Below, piece by piece: positions 9,645-20,405 of a stretch of 34,531 nucleotides of DNA (positions within the stretch are counted from its first letter, which is position 1; every line of letters begins with the position of its first letter). A program made the translations under genes and the position numbers. The notes under the pieces were generated by a model, which saw only the letters and a list, made by a program, of their open reading frames with translations, did not search any database and was not told where the DNA came from. The stretch covers positions 1 through 34,531 of the forward strand of contig PWXP01000406.1 of assembly GCA_003561895.1 (NCBI GenBank), given 5' to 3'. The DNA is from Planctomycetaceae bacterium (GTDB taxonomy: Bacteria > Planctomycetota > Planctomycetia > Pirellulales > Thermoguttaceae).

Positions 9645-9689
9645 GCTTTGGCGATGGACGGCACACGGCGTGTGCCTGCCGCATTGGGG

Positions 9690-10727
9690 TTACTGATGGA
9701 TCGTTTGGCTGAGGTCGGCGGCCAGGTCGCGAGTGAGCGCGAGGGCCCGTGCGGCTGCTTCCGGCGGGCGCGTACCCAGGCCGCAGGCGGGCGTGATGAG
9801 GCTCTGCCGGAGCACCTGCTCGCGGGAGAATCCCAAGGCGGCTACTCGGGCAATTTGCGGCAGCAGCCGCTCTCGCAACGTGTCGACGGTTTCCGCGGCA
9901 AGCGATTCGGGGTCCGTCGGGACGACGCCCCAGGCGATGGTCCCGCCGCGCGCAAGGAACGTTTCCAGGTCGTCGCGATAGACGAGGAAGTTGTCGGCAA
10001 ACTCGAAGGCATCGAAGGAAACGACGGCCAGTTTTCCGCCCAGGAAGATCGACCAGTCGGTATTCGAGCAGCAGTGCGAGCCGACGGTCTCGGCGCCGGC
10101 CGCCACGGCTTCCAGACACGCGCGGACCTGGGCTACGCTCCAACCGAAGAACGGAGTGCCGAACGACGCCAGGAACGGTTCGTCGACGAACACGACGGGT
10201 TCGGTCCCCGCGGCACGCAGCCGCTCGGTCAGCCACTTCACGCGCAGGTGAAGGAACTTTACCAGCACGTCGCGGACGACTTCGTCGTACAGGATCGGAT
10301 TTCCATCCTCGCCGAGCACGGCCATGCCGACCGTGATGGGCCCGGCGATCTGGGCCTTCGCCTGAACGGCTCCGCGCTGCCGGAGTGCGGCGAGGAAGGG
10401 ATCGAAGCCGCAGGCTGATTCAACCGGGAGAGCGGCCGCGGCCGCATCGCCTGACTCGTAAGCCGCGAAGACCTTCTCCACGCCCAGGTAGAACACCTCG
10501 TCCTGAACGAGCCGTAGTTTGCCATCTTCGGCCTGCACCCCCGGCATGCCCGCCACCGCCTGCTCGTTCATCCCCTCGTTCCGGGAGACTTTCGGCAGTT
10601 GCGGCCAATAGGGCAGGTCGGGCGAGAAGTCGAACACCGCCTCGACGGCCGCCGGGACGTCGGTGTGCGGCAGGCTCCCGATGCCGGTGGCCCGGCAGTT
10701 TCCCAGGAAGATTGTTGTTGCTGGCAT
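9690..10727 (-). CDS. Core-MetE-like (cobalamin-independent methionine synthase C-terminal/UROD fold) methyltransferase
   Basis: ATG 10727. N-terminal GIGSLPHTD; putative Zn ligands in SHCCSN and CGLGTRPPE. No MetE N-terminal folate domain. Confidence 0.7.
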   Translation of the reverse strand: MPATTIFLGNCRATGIGSLPHTDVPAAVEAVFDFSPDLPYWPQLPKVSRNEGMNEQAVAGMPGVQAEDGKLRLVQDEVFYLGVEKVFAAYESGDAAAAALPVESACGFDPFLAALRQRGAVQAKAQIAGPITVGMAVLGEDGNPILYDEVVRDVLVKFLHLRVKWLTERLRAAGTEPVVFVDEPFLASFGTPFFGWSVAQVRACLEAVAAGAETVGSHCCSNTDWSIFLGGKLAVVSFDAFEFADNFLVYRDDLETFLARGGTIAWGVVPTDPESLAAETVDTLRERLLPQIARVAALGFSREQVLRQSLITPACGLGTRPPEAAARALALTRDLAADLSQTIHQ

Positions 10728-10729
10728 GG

Positions 10730-12445
10730 TCAAAACAGTCCGACGACCTCTTCATTCTCGTTGATGTCGATCGAGGCGGCCGCCGGGACTTTCGGGAGTC
10801 CCGGCATGGTCATGATGTCGCCGGCCAGCGCGACCACGAACCCGGCCCCGGCCGCCAGGCGGACGTCGCGCAGGGGCACGTCGAAGTTCTTGGGCCGCCC
10901 CGTCAGGCGAGGATCGCTGGAGAAAGAATACTGGGTCTTGGCCATGCAAATGGGCAGGTGCCCGTAGCCGGCGTCCTCCAGCGCCTGGAACCGCTGGCGC
11001 AACTGCTTGTCGGCCAGCACGTCGGTCGCCCCGTAGATTTCCCGGCAGATGATGTTCACTTTCTGCCAAAGGCTGCACGTATCGGGGTACAGGTAGTGGA
11101 AATCGCTCTTGGTGTTCTCGGCCACGTCCACGACGGCCCGGGCCAGCTCTTCCGCGCCGGCGCCGCCGTGGGCCCAGTTGGTCGCCGGCACGATCTCGAC
11201 CGACAGGTGGGCGCACTTCTGCTGGACGTGGTCGATTTCCTCTTCCGTGTCGCCCCGGAAGGCGTTGAGGGCCACCACGACGGGCAGCCCGAAGCGGTGG
11301 ATGTTCTCGATGTGCTTCTTCAAGTTGCCGAGTCCCCGCTCAAGCGCGTCGAAATTGGGCCGGTCGAGTTCCTTCGGCCCCGCCCCGCCGTGATGTTTCA
11401 GGGCTCGCACGGTGGCCACGAGCACCACGCAGTGCGGGTGGAGGTTGGCCTTGCGGCACTTGATGTTGAGGAACTTCTCGGCCCCGAGGTCGGCCCCGAA
11501 TCCGGCCTCGGTCACCGTGTAATCGGCCAGGCGCAAGGCGAGCTTCGTGGCGATGACGCTGTTGCAGCCGTGGGCGATGTTGGCGAACGGACCGCCGTGG
11601 ACGAACGCCGGCGTGTGTTCCAGCGTCTGCACGAGATTGGGCCTCAGCGCGTTCTTCAACAGCACGGTCATCGCGCCCTGGGCGTTGAGGTCGGCGGCGG
11701 TGATCGGCTTCCGATCGCGGGTGTAGGCGACGATGATCCGGCCGAGCCGCTCGCGCAGCTCGGTGAGCGATTCGGATAGACAGAAGATGGCCATCACTTC
11801 GCTGGCGACGGTGATGTCGAAGCTTCCCTCGCGGGGAATGGAGTTCCCGACGCCGCCCAGGCCGACGAGGATCCGCCGCAGGGCGCGGTCGTTCATGTCC
11901 ATCACCCGGTTCCAGGTGATCCGGCGGGGGTCGATCTGCAGGGCGTTGCCCTGGTGGAGGTGGTTGTCGAGCATCGCGGCGAGCAGGTTGTGGGCCAGTT
12001 CGATGGCGTGCACGTCGCCGGTGAAGTGGAGGTTGATGTCCTCCATGGGGACCACCTGGGAGTAGCCGCCGCCGGCGGCGCCCCCCTTCATGCCGAAGCA
12101 CGGTCCCATGGACGGCTCGCGCAGGCAAACAGCCGTACGCTTGCCGATGCGTTGCAGGCCGTCGGCCAGACCGATGCTGGTGGTGGTCTTCCCTTCGCCG
12201 GGCGGGGTGGGGGTGATGGCCGTGACCAGGACGAGTTTGCCCGTTCGGTGGGCGTTCCTCCGCCCATCGAGCCCCGGCGGGACTTTCGCCTTGTACCTCC
12301 CGTACAATTCCAGGTGTTCCTCCTCGATCCCCAGCCGGGCGCCCACTTCGGCAATGGGGAGCGGCTTGACGGAGCGGGCGATTTCGATGTCCGGCCGCAG
12401 GCCGACCGATGGCAGGTCGACCGGCGGAGACGGTGCAATGGTCAT
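10730..12445 (-). CDS. fhs: Formate-tetrahydrofolate ligase
   Basis: [81 protein letters not shown]. Confidence 0.97.
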   Translation of the reverse strand: MTIAPSPPVDLPSVGLRPDIEIARSVKPLPIAEVGARLGIEEEHLELYGRYKAKVPPGLDGRRNAHRTGKLVLVTAITPTPPGEGKTTTSIGLADGLQRIGKRTAVCLREPSMGPCFGMKGGAAGGGYSQVVPMEDINLHFTGDVHAIELAHNLLAAMLDNHLHQGNALQIDPRRITWNRVMDMNDRALRRILVGLGGVGNSIPREGSFDITVASEVMAIFCLSESLTELRERLGRIIVAYTRDRKPITAADLNAQGAMTVLLKNALRPNLVQTLEHTPAFVHGGPFANIAHGCNSVIATKLALRLADYTVTEAGFGADLGAEKFLNIKCRKANLHPHCVVLVATVRALKHHGGAGPKELDRPNFDALERGLGNLKKHIENIHRFGLPVVVALNAFRGDTEEEIDHVQQKCAHLSVEIVPATNWAHGGAGAEELARAVVDVAENTKSDFHYLYPDTCSLWQKVNIICREIYGATDVLADKQLRQRFQALEDAGYGHLPICMAKTQYSFSSDPRLTGRPKNFDVPLRDVRLAAGAGFVVALAGDIMTMPGLPKVPAAASIDINENEEVVGLF

Positions 12446-12501
12446 AACGTCCTCTCGAGCTGAGTAAGGCAAAGATACGTAAACGCGCCGGTCACGGCGT
12501 C

Positions 12502-14238
12502 TCATGGTGGCAACGACTCTGTCTCTCGAGTGCGGGCGAGGCGCTGTGTCTCAGATTCGGGCGATGCGGCGCCGGCGGGCATCTCCCCCGTAACGGGGTT
12601 TCTCGCCGGCGGCGCGCCGGCGCGCTCCGCGCCGGCGGCCCCATTGCCCGCTCCCGCGCGGTCTTCGGCGTCCGAGTCCTCTTCGGCCAGGTGATCGCGC
12701 TCCAGGAATCGGTTCGCCCAGGCGGAAGTGTGCCGCAGTTCGCCGCGGTAGAAGACCGGGGGGCGATCGAGCATCGTTTCGCCTTCGCCGAGGTATCGCA
12801 TGCGATGGTACACCCGCACCCAAAAACAGTGCTTGTCGTCCCGTTCACAGCGGCCGTCGGCGGATCCGCCGCACGGACCGTTGCGCAGGTGTTTCGAGCA
12901 GGCGATCATGGGGCACAGGTAGGCGCATTCCGGGAGACTGCAATCGCCGCAATCCTGGCAGTCGTACGTCAGAAACTTCGCCCGCCTCTCCAGCCAATGG
13001 GCCGCGCGCCCGAGCCGCCCGCCCTGAGCGTCCCATCGCGAGCAAAGTTTTTGCATCGCGCCGAACAGCCCCCGATCGCGCGTGAACAGCCAGCGGTGCG
13101 CCAGGAGCGAAACCCGGTAGCCGAGGGTGATTTCGCGGCTTCGCGGCGGATGGTCGAGCGTGCGGAGGTATTCGGGGTTCAGCCGCGCCGGCTCGCTCAG
13201 GCCCGTGGCCGGCTCGTGCTCGAACAGGAAGAACTCGCCGGGCTGGGCATACTGGATTTCCCGGATGAAGTCGCGCCAGTCGTCGGGGCCGAAGCCTTCA
13301 GCCATCTCGATGATCCGGCTGAAGGTGTCCGGCTTGGCCATTCCCCCCAGATAGCCGCCGGCAAACCCGAGCCCCTTGAATACGGCCAACTGCTTCGCGG
13401 CCAGTTCTTGGAAAAAGCCGCGCCCCTTGTCGGGGCCGGCGGCATACTTCCGGACCTCGGCCAGCAACGCGTCGCTGACCACGCAACCGGCCAGTTGGCG
13501 CTCGTGGAACATGCGGGCGACGGTCTTGCTGAGCAGATAGGCGTTGCCGACCACGGGCACGTCGAGGCCGCGGGAGGCCAGCAGCAATTTCACCTCGTGG
13601 AATTTCCGCATGTCGTAGCCGAGTTGGGGAATCACCCAGCGGCCCCCGGCGGCAATCTTCCGCACCAGCTTCAGATACTGGGGGATCAACTCCGCCTCGT
13701 GCCGCTTGAACGGCGAGACGGCGCAGCCGATGAAGAAATCGGTCGCGGGAAGGACCTCCAGATTGCCGCGCCGGCCCGGCACCCGGAGCCCCTCGTTCAT
13801 CGACTGCAGCAGTCCGATCAGGCTCATCGCGTCCAGGTCGAACACGGGGGTCGCCCCGCCCCGGAAACCGCCGGTCGGATAGTCGCCGGTCAGGGCCAGC
13901 ACGTTCTCGAGGCCCTCGGCGCCGTTGCGCCAGGCAGCGGCCTCCAAGGCATTGCGGTTCATGTCCTTGCAGGTCAGGTGGACCACGAGCCGCTCGCGAT
14001 GTTCGGGCAACAGCCCCGCAAGCCAGTCCGGCGGAAGCATGGCCGTGCCGCCCGGATTGTCGGTCACCGAGATCCACCCCACCTGCGGCGCCGCAAGCAG
14101 GTCGCTGGCCATGGCCGCCGCGTCGCCGCCGGAAGCGGGCGACGGGAGCCCGCGGCTGGTGACCACTTCCACCCCATAGTGGAACCGGTCGGACGTGACC
14201 ATCTCCCGGTAAGAACGGGCCTGGTTGGCGGCAATCAT
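12502..14238 (-). CDS. Fused MetF-MetV-type methylenetetrahydrofolate reductase
   Basis: N-terminal MTHFR domain ([15 protein letters not shown]...[12 protein letters not shown]...LTGDYP). C-terminal cysteine-rich MetV-like domain ([39 protein letters not shown]). True start may be ATG near 14202 ([10 protein letters not shown]). Confidence 0.88.
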   Translation of the reverse strand: MIAANQARSYREMVTSDRFHYGVEVVTSRGLPSPASGGDAAAMASDLLAAPQVGWISVTDNPGGTAMLPPDWLAGLLPEHRERLVVHLTCKDMNRNALEAAAWRNGAEGLENVLALTGDYPTGGFRGGATPVFDLDAMSLIGLLQSMNEGLRVPGRRGNLEVLPATDFFIGCAVSPFKRHEAELIPQYLKLVRKIAAGGRWVIPQLGYDMRKFHEVKLLLASRGLDVPVVGNAYLLSKTVARMFHERQLAGCVVSDALLAEVRKYAAGPDKGRGFFQELAAKQLAVFKGLGFAGGYLGGMAKPDTFSRIIEMAEGFGPDDWRDFIREIQYAQPGEFFLFEHEPATGLSEPARLNPEYLRTLDHPPRSREITLGYRVSLLAHRWLFTRDRGLFGAMQKLCSRWDAQGGRLGRAAHWLERRAKFLTYDCQDCGDCSLPECAYLCPMIACSKHLRNGPCGGSADGRCERDDKHCFWVRVYHRMRYLGEGETMLDRPPVFYRGELRHTSAWANRFLERDHLAEEDSDAEDRAGAGNGAAGAERAGAPPARNPVTGEMPAGAASPESETQRLARTRETESLPP

Positions 14239-14289
14239 GGTTGGCTCCCCTTGTTGGTCGGACGGTGTTGTCCAGCGCAGCAGCGGCCT

Positions 14290-15129
14290 CTATACCTGGG
14301 CCGGCTCCACTTGGGCCGGCAGGCCCCTCTGCATCCTCCATGCCTTGATGTAATCGTCGCTGTACAGTTCCTTGCCCAGCAGGACCTCGGCGGAGATCAT
14401 GGCCGCGATCAACTCGTCATCGGCGGCGTCGACGATGGCCGCGTCCAGCCCGGCCGCCAGGCACATGACCAGGAAGGTGCGGTTCAGCAGCCGGTTCATC
14501 CGGCATTTCTGGCTGACGTTGGAAAGCCCGACGATGAACTTCGGCGGCGGGTCGTTGACGATCGACAGTTGCCGGATGGCCTCGATGACGAACTGTTGCT
14601 GCTTGAACGCCGCGTTGACCGGCAGGACGATGGGGTCGATGTAGATCGCGTCGATGGGGATGCCGTGCTCCAGGGCGGTCATGATGAAGGTCGCGCCGCA
14701 CTCGATCCGCTTCTCCACGTTGCCCGGCACGCCCTCCTGGTCCATCGTCAGGCCGATGATGGCCGCGCCGCACGAGGTTGCCACGGGAAGGAGTTTCTCC
14801 ATGTAGCTCGGTGCGGCGGTGCAAGAGTTGATCACCAGTTTGGTGTCGGGCAGCGCATCCCGCACCCGCGGCACCACCTGGACCAGCAGGTCGGCCTTGG
14901 CGCTGTCGAGCGAGAGCGGCTTGTCGGTCACCTCGTGGACGGTGCGGGCGAGCCAGACGAAATGCTCCACGGCGTCTCCCTTGGCCGGGCCGACGTTCAG
15001 GTCCATCACGTCGGCGCCGCCGGCGAGCTGCTGCTCCGCCAGATCCTGGATCACTTCCGGGTTCCGCTCGACAATGGCCGATCGAACGTCGCGGTACATG
15101 CCGTTGATGCGTTCACTGAAGACAATCAT
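14290..15129 (-). CDS. acsE: Methyltetrahydrofolate:corrinoid/iron-sulfur protein methyltransferase
   Basis: DUF-type pterin-binding fold: ERINGMYRDVRSAI, GADVMDLNVGPAKGD, PLSLDSAKADLL, NSCTA. Confidence 0.92.
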   Translation of the reverse strand: MIVFSERINGMYRDVRSAIVERNPEVIQDLAEQQLAGGADVMDLNVGPAKGDAVEHFVWLARTVHEVTDKPLSLDSAKADLLVQVVPRVRDALPDTKLVINSCTAAPSYMEKLLPVATSCGAAIIGLTMDQEGVPGNVEKRIECGATFIMTALEHGIPIDAIYIDPIVLPVNAAFKQQQFVIEAIRQLSIVNDPPPKFIVGLSNVSQKCRMNRLLNRTFLVMCLAAGLDAAIVDAADDELIAAMISAEVLLGKELYSDDYIKAWRMQRGLPAQVEPAQV

Positions 15130-15236
15130 TCACTATCTCCTGGTGGTTGGGATGGAAGGTAGATGTTCCTTGATGGCATCGCCGAGGGGTTTTCCGCCGT
15201 ATCCAAAGGGAACCGCCCCCATGCGACGTTCCGTTA

Positions 15237-16199
15237 TTATGTTGCCGTTAGTTCGCCGATCGTCTGGCGGACCGCCTGCATGGCCTCGGGATGGCGAAGC
15301 ACCAGCAGGTCGGCGCTGCCCTGGAGGAGCACCGCGGCGGTGACCGCTTCCCAGGCCGGCCCGCGCCGGCCGATCGGGCCCCAGACCTCCGCCGCCTCGT
15401 CGCCGGTGCGGGCCTCTTTCGTCCGCCACGCCTCGTAACCCACGTCCAGGATCACCGGCTGGGCCATCACCCGGTCCCCGGCCAGCGCCGCCAGCCGGCC
15501 CCGCTCGAGGATCGAGTACACGTACTCCATGCCGTAGCCCAGCGCGGCCGTGGTCGGGTAGATGACCAGGTTGGTCAAGGGATAGCCCGTGTCGCTGACG
15601 AGGATGTTCACCTGCTTCGACTTGTTGATGTCGCACGGGGCCAGGGCGATCAGCTTGTGGCCGTAGGCCTGGGCGGCGGCGGCCAGCGTGCGGTAGTCGG
15701 TCTCGGTCACCGCGCCCAGCAGGCAGTTTTCCCCCCGGGTCGCCTCGGCCACCTTGGGCATCACCGCCTGGTCCTTCGCCGGCACGTCGCAGCCCCAGAC
15801 CACCAGCGGCAGATCGACGGCCTCGAGCACCGCCTGGACCGTTTCGACGGCGGCTTCGGGGGGCCGGTCGCCCTCGTCGGGGTGCGTGCCCAACAGCCGA
15901 AGATTGATCAGGTCGGCCCCCAGGTCCGCGGCCCGCCGAGCCCAGCCGGCCGGCTCCGACCAGACGTCGCCGTAGACCTCCCGCAACGGCTCGGGCCAAC
16001 CGACCGGCGTCGTATCGAGCACGTCCAGGGCGATCGCCGGGGGGTGGGGCGTCTCGCCGTCGGAACTCAAGAAGGCGATGCCCGCCTCGCCGCCGAGCGT
16101 CACCGTGCGGCCGCGGGTGCCGCCTTCGGCGGGCGTGGCGCCGAGCGTCACCGGGTTGATGCGGCCCGACCAGGTTTGTGTGGCGTCAGGAATGGGCAT
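15237..16199 (-). CDS. acsD: CO dehydrogenase/acetyl-CoA synthase delta (corrinoid Fe-S protein small subunit)
   Basis: ATG 16199 with AGGAGA upstream. GADLINLRLLGTHPD, DVPAKDQAVMPKVAEAT, YPLTNLVIYPTTAALGYGMEYVYSI. Confidence 0.93.
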   Translation of the reverse strand: MPIPDATQTWSGRINPVTLGATPAEGGTRGRTVTLGGEAGIAFLSSDGETPHPPAIALDVLDTTPVGWPEPLREVYGDVWSEPAGWARRAADLGADLINLRLLGTHPDEGDRPPEAAVETVQAVLEAVDLPLVVWGCDVPAKDQAVMPKVAEATRGENCLLGAVTETDYRTLAAAAQAYGHKLIALAPCDINKSKQVNILVSDTGYPLTNLVIYPTTAALGYGMEYVYSILERGRLAALAGDRVMAQPVILDVGYEAWRTKEARTGDEAAEVWGPIGRRGPAWEAVTAAVLLQGSADLLVLRHPEAMQAVRQTIGELTAT

Positions 16200-16235
16200 A
16201 GGGTTCTCCTCGCAGGCTGTGGGAAGTTCCATGGT

Positions 16236-17012
16236 TCAATACGCACACGCCGTACGCGTGCAAAGCATCTCGGCCACTTGCTCGACGGCCGACCAGGCAG
16301 GGCTCGGCTCCGGCAGGGTGAATACGTCGCGGCCCGCGGCGCCGGCACGCAGGACGCCGCGGTCCTCGGGCACGTCGGGAAGGCGGTGGGCGTCCAGCGC
16401 TTGCAACTCGTCCCGGATCTCCGCCGGCACCCCCTCCGGTTCGGCCCGATTCAACAACACCGCCCGGTAGCCGATCTGCATCGGCAATTCCCGCGAAAGG
16501 GCCACGATCCGCTGGGCCGCGCGGAGCGACGGGCGCGTGGGGTTCAACACGGCAATGAGGAAGTCGATGTCGTTGGTCGTCCGCCGGGAAAGATGCTCCA
16601 TGCCGGCCTCGTTGTCGATCACCACGGCGGCATAGTTCCGCGCCAGTTCACCGAGCGACGTGCGCAGCAAGTTGTTCACCGCGCAGTAGCAGCGGGGTCC
16701 CTCGGGCCGGCCCATGGTGACCAGGTCGAAGCCCTCGGCCTCGCTGATCGCGCGCTGAAGCTCGTCCTCGACGGCGCGGACGCGGCCGATGCCGCTGGAG
16801 GGGGAGCCTTCGGGCGCGGAGCCCTGCTCGCGTATGTCGGCGAGGGTCGTGCCCTCCTCAACTCCCAGGGCCTCGGCAAGGTTCGAACTGGGATCGGCGT
16901 CGACGGCCAGGATCGGCCGGACGCCGCGCTGGCGCAGGGCGCGGACCAGCAGGGCGGCCACGGTCGTCTTGCCGATGCCCCCTTTACCGGCTACGGCGAT
17001 GGAAAGCGTCAT
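16236..17012 (-). CDS. cooC: CooC/AcsF-type nickel-insertion ATPase (copy 1)
   Basis: Deviant Walker A AGKGGIGKTTVAALL, AVDADPSSNLAEALG. ATGA overlap with the preceding gene. Confidence 0.9.
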   Translation of the reverse strand: MTLSIAVAGKGGIGKTTVAALLVRALRQRGVRPILAVDADPSSNLAEALGVEEGTTLADIREQGSAPEGSPSSGIGRVRAVEDELQRAISEAEGFDLVTMGRPEGPRCYCAVNNLLRTSLGELARNYAAVVIDNEAGMEHLSRRTTNDIDFLIAVLNPTRPSLRAAQRIVALSRELPMQIGYRAVLLNRAEPEGVPAEIRDELQALDAHRLPDVPEDRGVLRAGAAGRDVFTLPEPSPAWSAVEQVAEMLCTRTACAY

Positions 17013-19030
17013 GATGCGTTTCTCCTTCCCTCACGAGCGTAGGCCAAGACCGCCGGCCCCGACTCGCGCTGCAAGCGCTCCGCCGTCGAGGGGAAATAGG
17101 CCAGATCCGTATGCGGCAGGAAGCAGGCGGAGGTGAACCGCTCCATGTACTGGGGATCGGCCATCAATTCCTGGTAGGTGATCCGCTCGCGGATGCGGTG
17201 GGCGTCATCGAACATCCGGCGGTTGAGAATCGCCTGCTTGGCCCCGGTCAGCGCGCTGTTGCCGATGAACTGGAATTGCTCCAGGGGCAGCTCCGGCAGC
17301 AGCCCGATGGCGATGCAACCGGCCACGTCCAGCCGGTTGCCGAACGCGCCGGCGATGTAGACGCGCCCGATGTCGGCAAAGGACAACCCCAACGACTGGA
17401 CCAGGGAATCGGCCGCGGCAAAGATGGCGCCCTTGGTGCGGATGAGGTTGTCGATGTCGTACTGGGTAATCACCAGGTCGCGCCAATGCTGGGCCTCCTC
17501 GGCCGAGACGACGACGAACTCCGGCTGGACGTCCTCCTCGCGCAGGCGGAAGCGGCTGCCGGCGGCCTCCGGGTCGAGGCGGCCGTTGCGGTCGATGATC
17601 CCGGCGAGAAACATCTCGGCCAGGGTCTCGATCAACCCGGTGCCGCAGAAGCCCACCGGCAGCGCCTCGTCGATGGTGGTAACGGACACGACCGGGCCGG
17701 GGCGGAAGATCCGCACGCGGTCGATCGCCCCGGTCGTGGCCCGCATCCCGCAGGCCACCGACGCGCCCTCGAACGCGGGTCCCGCCGAGGCGGAGCAGGC
17801 GACGAGAAACTCCTTGTTCCCCAGCACGACCTCGCCGTTGGTGCCGATGTCGAGAAACAGCGCGATCTCGTCGCGCTGGTGCATGCCCGAGGCGAGGATG
17901 CCCGCGGTCGTGTCGCCGCCCACGTAACTGCCGACCATCGGCAGCCCATAGAGCAGGCCGCGGGGATGGATGCGGATTCCCGCTTCGGCCGCGCGGACCG
18001 GAGGCGGACAGGCGACCGTGGGAACGAACGGCGCGATGCGGACCAGGTCGGTCTCCAGGCCCAAGAGGAAATGGAGCATGGCCGTGTTGCCCGCCGCCAC
18101 CACGCACTGGATGTCGCCGCGTCCGATTTGGGCGCGGCGGACGAGGTCCTCCAAGAGGGTCTCCACGTCGCCGATCACGGCGTTGTGCAGCGCCTTGGCG
18201 CCGCCGGGGCGGCGGGCGTAATTGATCCGGCCGATCACGTCCTCGCCGAAGCCGATCTGGGAGTTGTACTTGGCCGCCGCCTCGCGGGTTGCGCCGGTGA
18301 GCAGGTCGACCACGTGGGCGACCACGGTGGTCGTGCCGACGTCCAGCGCCAGGCCGAAGCTTCGTTGCGAGGTGTCGCCTCGTTCCAAGCAGAGGACCTC
18401 GCCCACCTCCCGGCGCATGCCCACGGTGGCCGTCACCTGCCCCTCCCACTCCCAATGCCACGACGAACGGTTCACCGTCAGCCGGCGCAGCAGCCGGGGC
18501 AGTTCCCGGGCGACCTTCAGTCCCATTTGCAGCGGCCCCGGCTGCCGCTTCGCCACCGCTTCGAGCAGCCGTTCCTGGTCGGCGGTCGGGTTGTCGAGGG
18601 TCGGCGCGTCCAACTCGAGGAAGGTCTTCTGGGTCACCGGGTCCAGCCCGCCGGGCAAACGCTCCGCCTCGCGCCGCTCGAACGCGCGGAACCGGTCGCT
18701 GTCCTTGCCGACCCCGATGAAGCTGCTCAGCCGCGATTCGGGCGGGACCTCCACGACCAGGTCGCTGTGCGGCACCACCTGACAGGCAAGGACGTAGCCG
18801 CGGCGGATTTCGGCGCGGGTGAGAAACTCGGTCGACTCGCCGCTCACTTCCCCGTCGCGGACAATCAACCGGCACTTGCCGCAGGTCCCTTCACCGCCAC
18901 AGATGGCGCCCACGTACACCCCGGCGGCCTGGGCGGCTTCAAGCAAGGTCTTTCCCTCCTCAATGGCGGCTTCGCGCTCATCCGGCAGAAAGCGGATCCG
19001 GTGCCCGATGTTCAGGCTGGTCTTTTCCAT
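17009..19030 (-). CDS. RACo/AcsV-type reductive activator of corrinoid proteins (2Fe-2S plus ASKHA domain)
   Basis: ATG 19030. AICGGEGTCGKCR ferredoxin cluster, LALDVGTTTVVAHVVDLLTG, DIGTNGEVVLGN, IAGAFGNRLDV. Confidence 0.9.
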   Translation of the reverse strand: MEKTSLNIGHRIRFLPDEREAAIEEGKTLLEAAQAAGVYVGAICGGEGTCGKCRLIVRDGEVSGESTEFLTRAEIRRGYVLACQVVPHSDLVVEVPPESRLSSFIGVGKDSDRFRAFERREAERLPGGLDPVTQKTFLELDAPTLDNPTADQERLLEAVAKRQPGPLQMGLKVARELPRLLRRLTVNRSSWHWEWEGQVTATVGMRREVGEVLCLERGDTSQRSFGLALDVGTTTVVAHVVDLLTGATREAAAKYNSQIGFGEDVIGRINYARRPGGAKALHNAVIGDVETLLEDLVRRAQIGRGDIQCVVAAGNTAMLHFLLGLETDLVRIAPFVPTVACPPPVRAAEAGIRIHPRGLLYGLPMVGSYVGGDTTAGILASGMHQRDEIALFLDIGTNGEVVLGNKEFLVACSASAGPAFEGASVACGMRATTGAIDRVRIFRPGPVVSVTTIDEALPVGFCGTGLIETLAEMFLAGIIDRNGRLDPEAAGSRFRLREEDVQPEFVVVSAEEAQHWRDLVITQYDIDNLIRTKGAIFAAADSLVQSLGLSFADIGRVYIAGAFGNRLDVAGCIAIGLLPELPLEQFQFIGNSALTGAKQAILNRRMFDDAHRIRERITYQELMADPQYMERFTSACFLPHTDLAYFPSTAERLQRESGPAVLAYAREGRRNAS

Positions 19031-20358
19031 TGCTGTTTCTTCAAGTAAGTGGGAAGTCCGGCGGCCTCTTTGGGGCCGATCTCGACACCCCAGCCCGATT
19101 CGTCTTCCACGCCCGCCGAAAGTACCGCCACGAAGCCCGGGAGCACCAGCTTCTTGTGCGCGATCCGGCTTTCGAGCCCCGTTTGGTTCAGGGCCTTGGT
19201 AATGGTTTCGGCGTTGAACTTGTCGGAGGCCCAGGCGGTGAGCACCGAGGTCCCCTCCGTGTCGACGGCCAGCACGTAGGCCGGTACGCGACTGGCCTCG
19301 ACCTCCGACTCGACCGAATAGTAGCTCAACGAGAAGTTCGTGGTCACCAGCACGGGCGAGTCGTCCCCGACCGCGCCCACGCTGTACAGCTTCGGCTCCA
19401 CCGCCACCGGTTTCTGGGGATCGGTGTAGATGTCCTGCCGGGTGGTGAGAATGGGCAGGATCTGCCACGGCTCGCAGGCGTCGGTGACGACCACCGCGGC
19501 GTACTTGGCCACGTAGGTGCCGGCCTCGACGGCCTGCATCGTGGGGTCGGCGCTGCTGGTCAGTGCGAGGGTCGGGTAGCCCAACGCCCGGAAGTTCTTC
19601 AGGGCCAGGCGCCGTATCGCCGTCATGGCCTCCAGGGTCGGTTTCAGCCCCCGCGCACCCGGATCGAGCACGAGTTGCTCCACGCCGAGCACCGCCAGCT
19701 TGGAACTCAAGTCGGCCAGCGCCTCCAACCCGTCGGCCCGCACGGCCAGGGGGCAGTTCTCGTCCTTGGCCACCGCGGCGGCGGCCCCGGCCTCGGCCGG
19801 GTCGGTAATGTACAGCAGGGGGCGCCGGCCGGAGAGGGCCGCGGCCGCCCGGCGGAGGTTGCCCGCGGTGGCCGACATCACCACGCAGGCCAGCCCCGAG
19901 GCGTCGGCCGCCCGCTTCGCGGCCTTTTCCAGCTTCGCCGGGTCGCCCGACTCGTTGTCCACGGCAACCAGGTCTACGCGAATCCGGAGCCCGACCCGCT
20001 CGAACGCCAACCGGCCGACCGCCTCGGCCCGCGCGGTAATCGCCTGCTCGTCGTCGAGGTCGGAAATGCGGACGGCGACGGCCGTGGGGCGGTGGAACTT
20101 CTCCTCGTGGCGGTACAGTTGCGTCTCGTTGCCCACCTTGATCTCGGCATCGCCCGCCCCGATGGTGACCAGTTGGATAGGCGGGCGCGAGGCCGATTCG
20201 AGAGCGGCTGCCGCGTCGGCGCTCACGTGGGGGCACGCCTCCAGCGCCACCTGCTTGGTCGCCACCTTCATGGCAAACGCCAGGCAGGTGGGAAGGCCGC
20301 AGTCCTTGCAGTTCGTCTTCGGTAAGTTCTTGTAAATGTCGAGGCCGGATAACGCCAT
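19012..20358 (-). CDS. acsC: Corrinoid Fe-S protein large subunit (gamma)
   Basis: ATG 20358. MALSGLDIYKNLPKTNCKDCGLPTCLAFAMKV (4Fe-4S) and TIM-barrel/corrinoid domain sequence. Confidence 0.95.
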   Translation of the reverse strand: MALSGLDIYKNLPKTNCKDCGLPTCLAFAMKVATKQVALEACPHVSADAAAALESASRPPIQLVTIGAGDAEIKVGNETQLYRHEEKFHRPTAVAVRISDLDDEQAITARAEAVGRLAFERVGLRIRVDLVAVDNESGDPAKLEKAAKRAADASGLACVVMSATAGNLRRAAAALSGRRPLLYITDPAEAGAAAAVAKDENCPLAVRADGLEALADLSSKLAVLGVEQLVLDPGARGLKPTLEAMTAIRRLALKNFRALGYPTLALTSSADPTMQAVEAGTYVAKYAAVVVTDACEPWQILPILTTRQDIYTDPQKPVAVEPKLYSVGAVGDDSPVLVTTNFSLSYYSVESEVEASRVPAYVLAVDTEGTSVLTAWASDKFNAETITKALNQTGLESRIAHKKLVLPGFVAVLSAGVEDESGWGVEIGPKEAAGLPTYLKKQQWKRPA

Positions 20359-20405
20359 CGAATTTTCCTTTCCACGGGGAATCAGTATTCGTCGAGTCCT
20401 GCGCC

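Noticed and set aside
12691-15162. Long plus-strand ORF (823 aa) and similar ones such as 20439..22754, 3942..6005, 2485..3834 and 17111..19048
   Set aside because: Antisense shadows of well-supported minus-strand genes; compositionally biased (Arg/Gly/His/Ala/Pro) with no family motifs. Typical of high-GC DNA.
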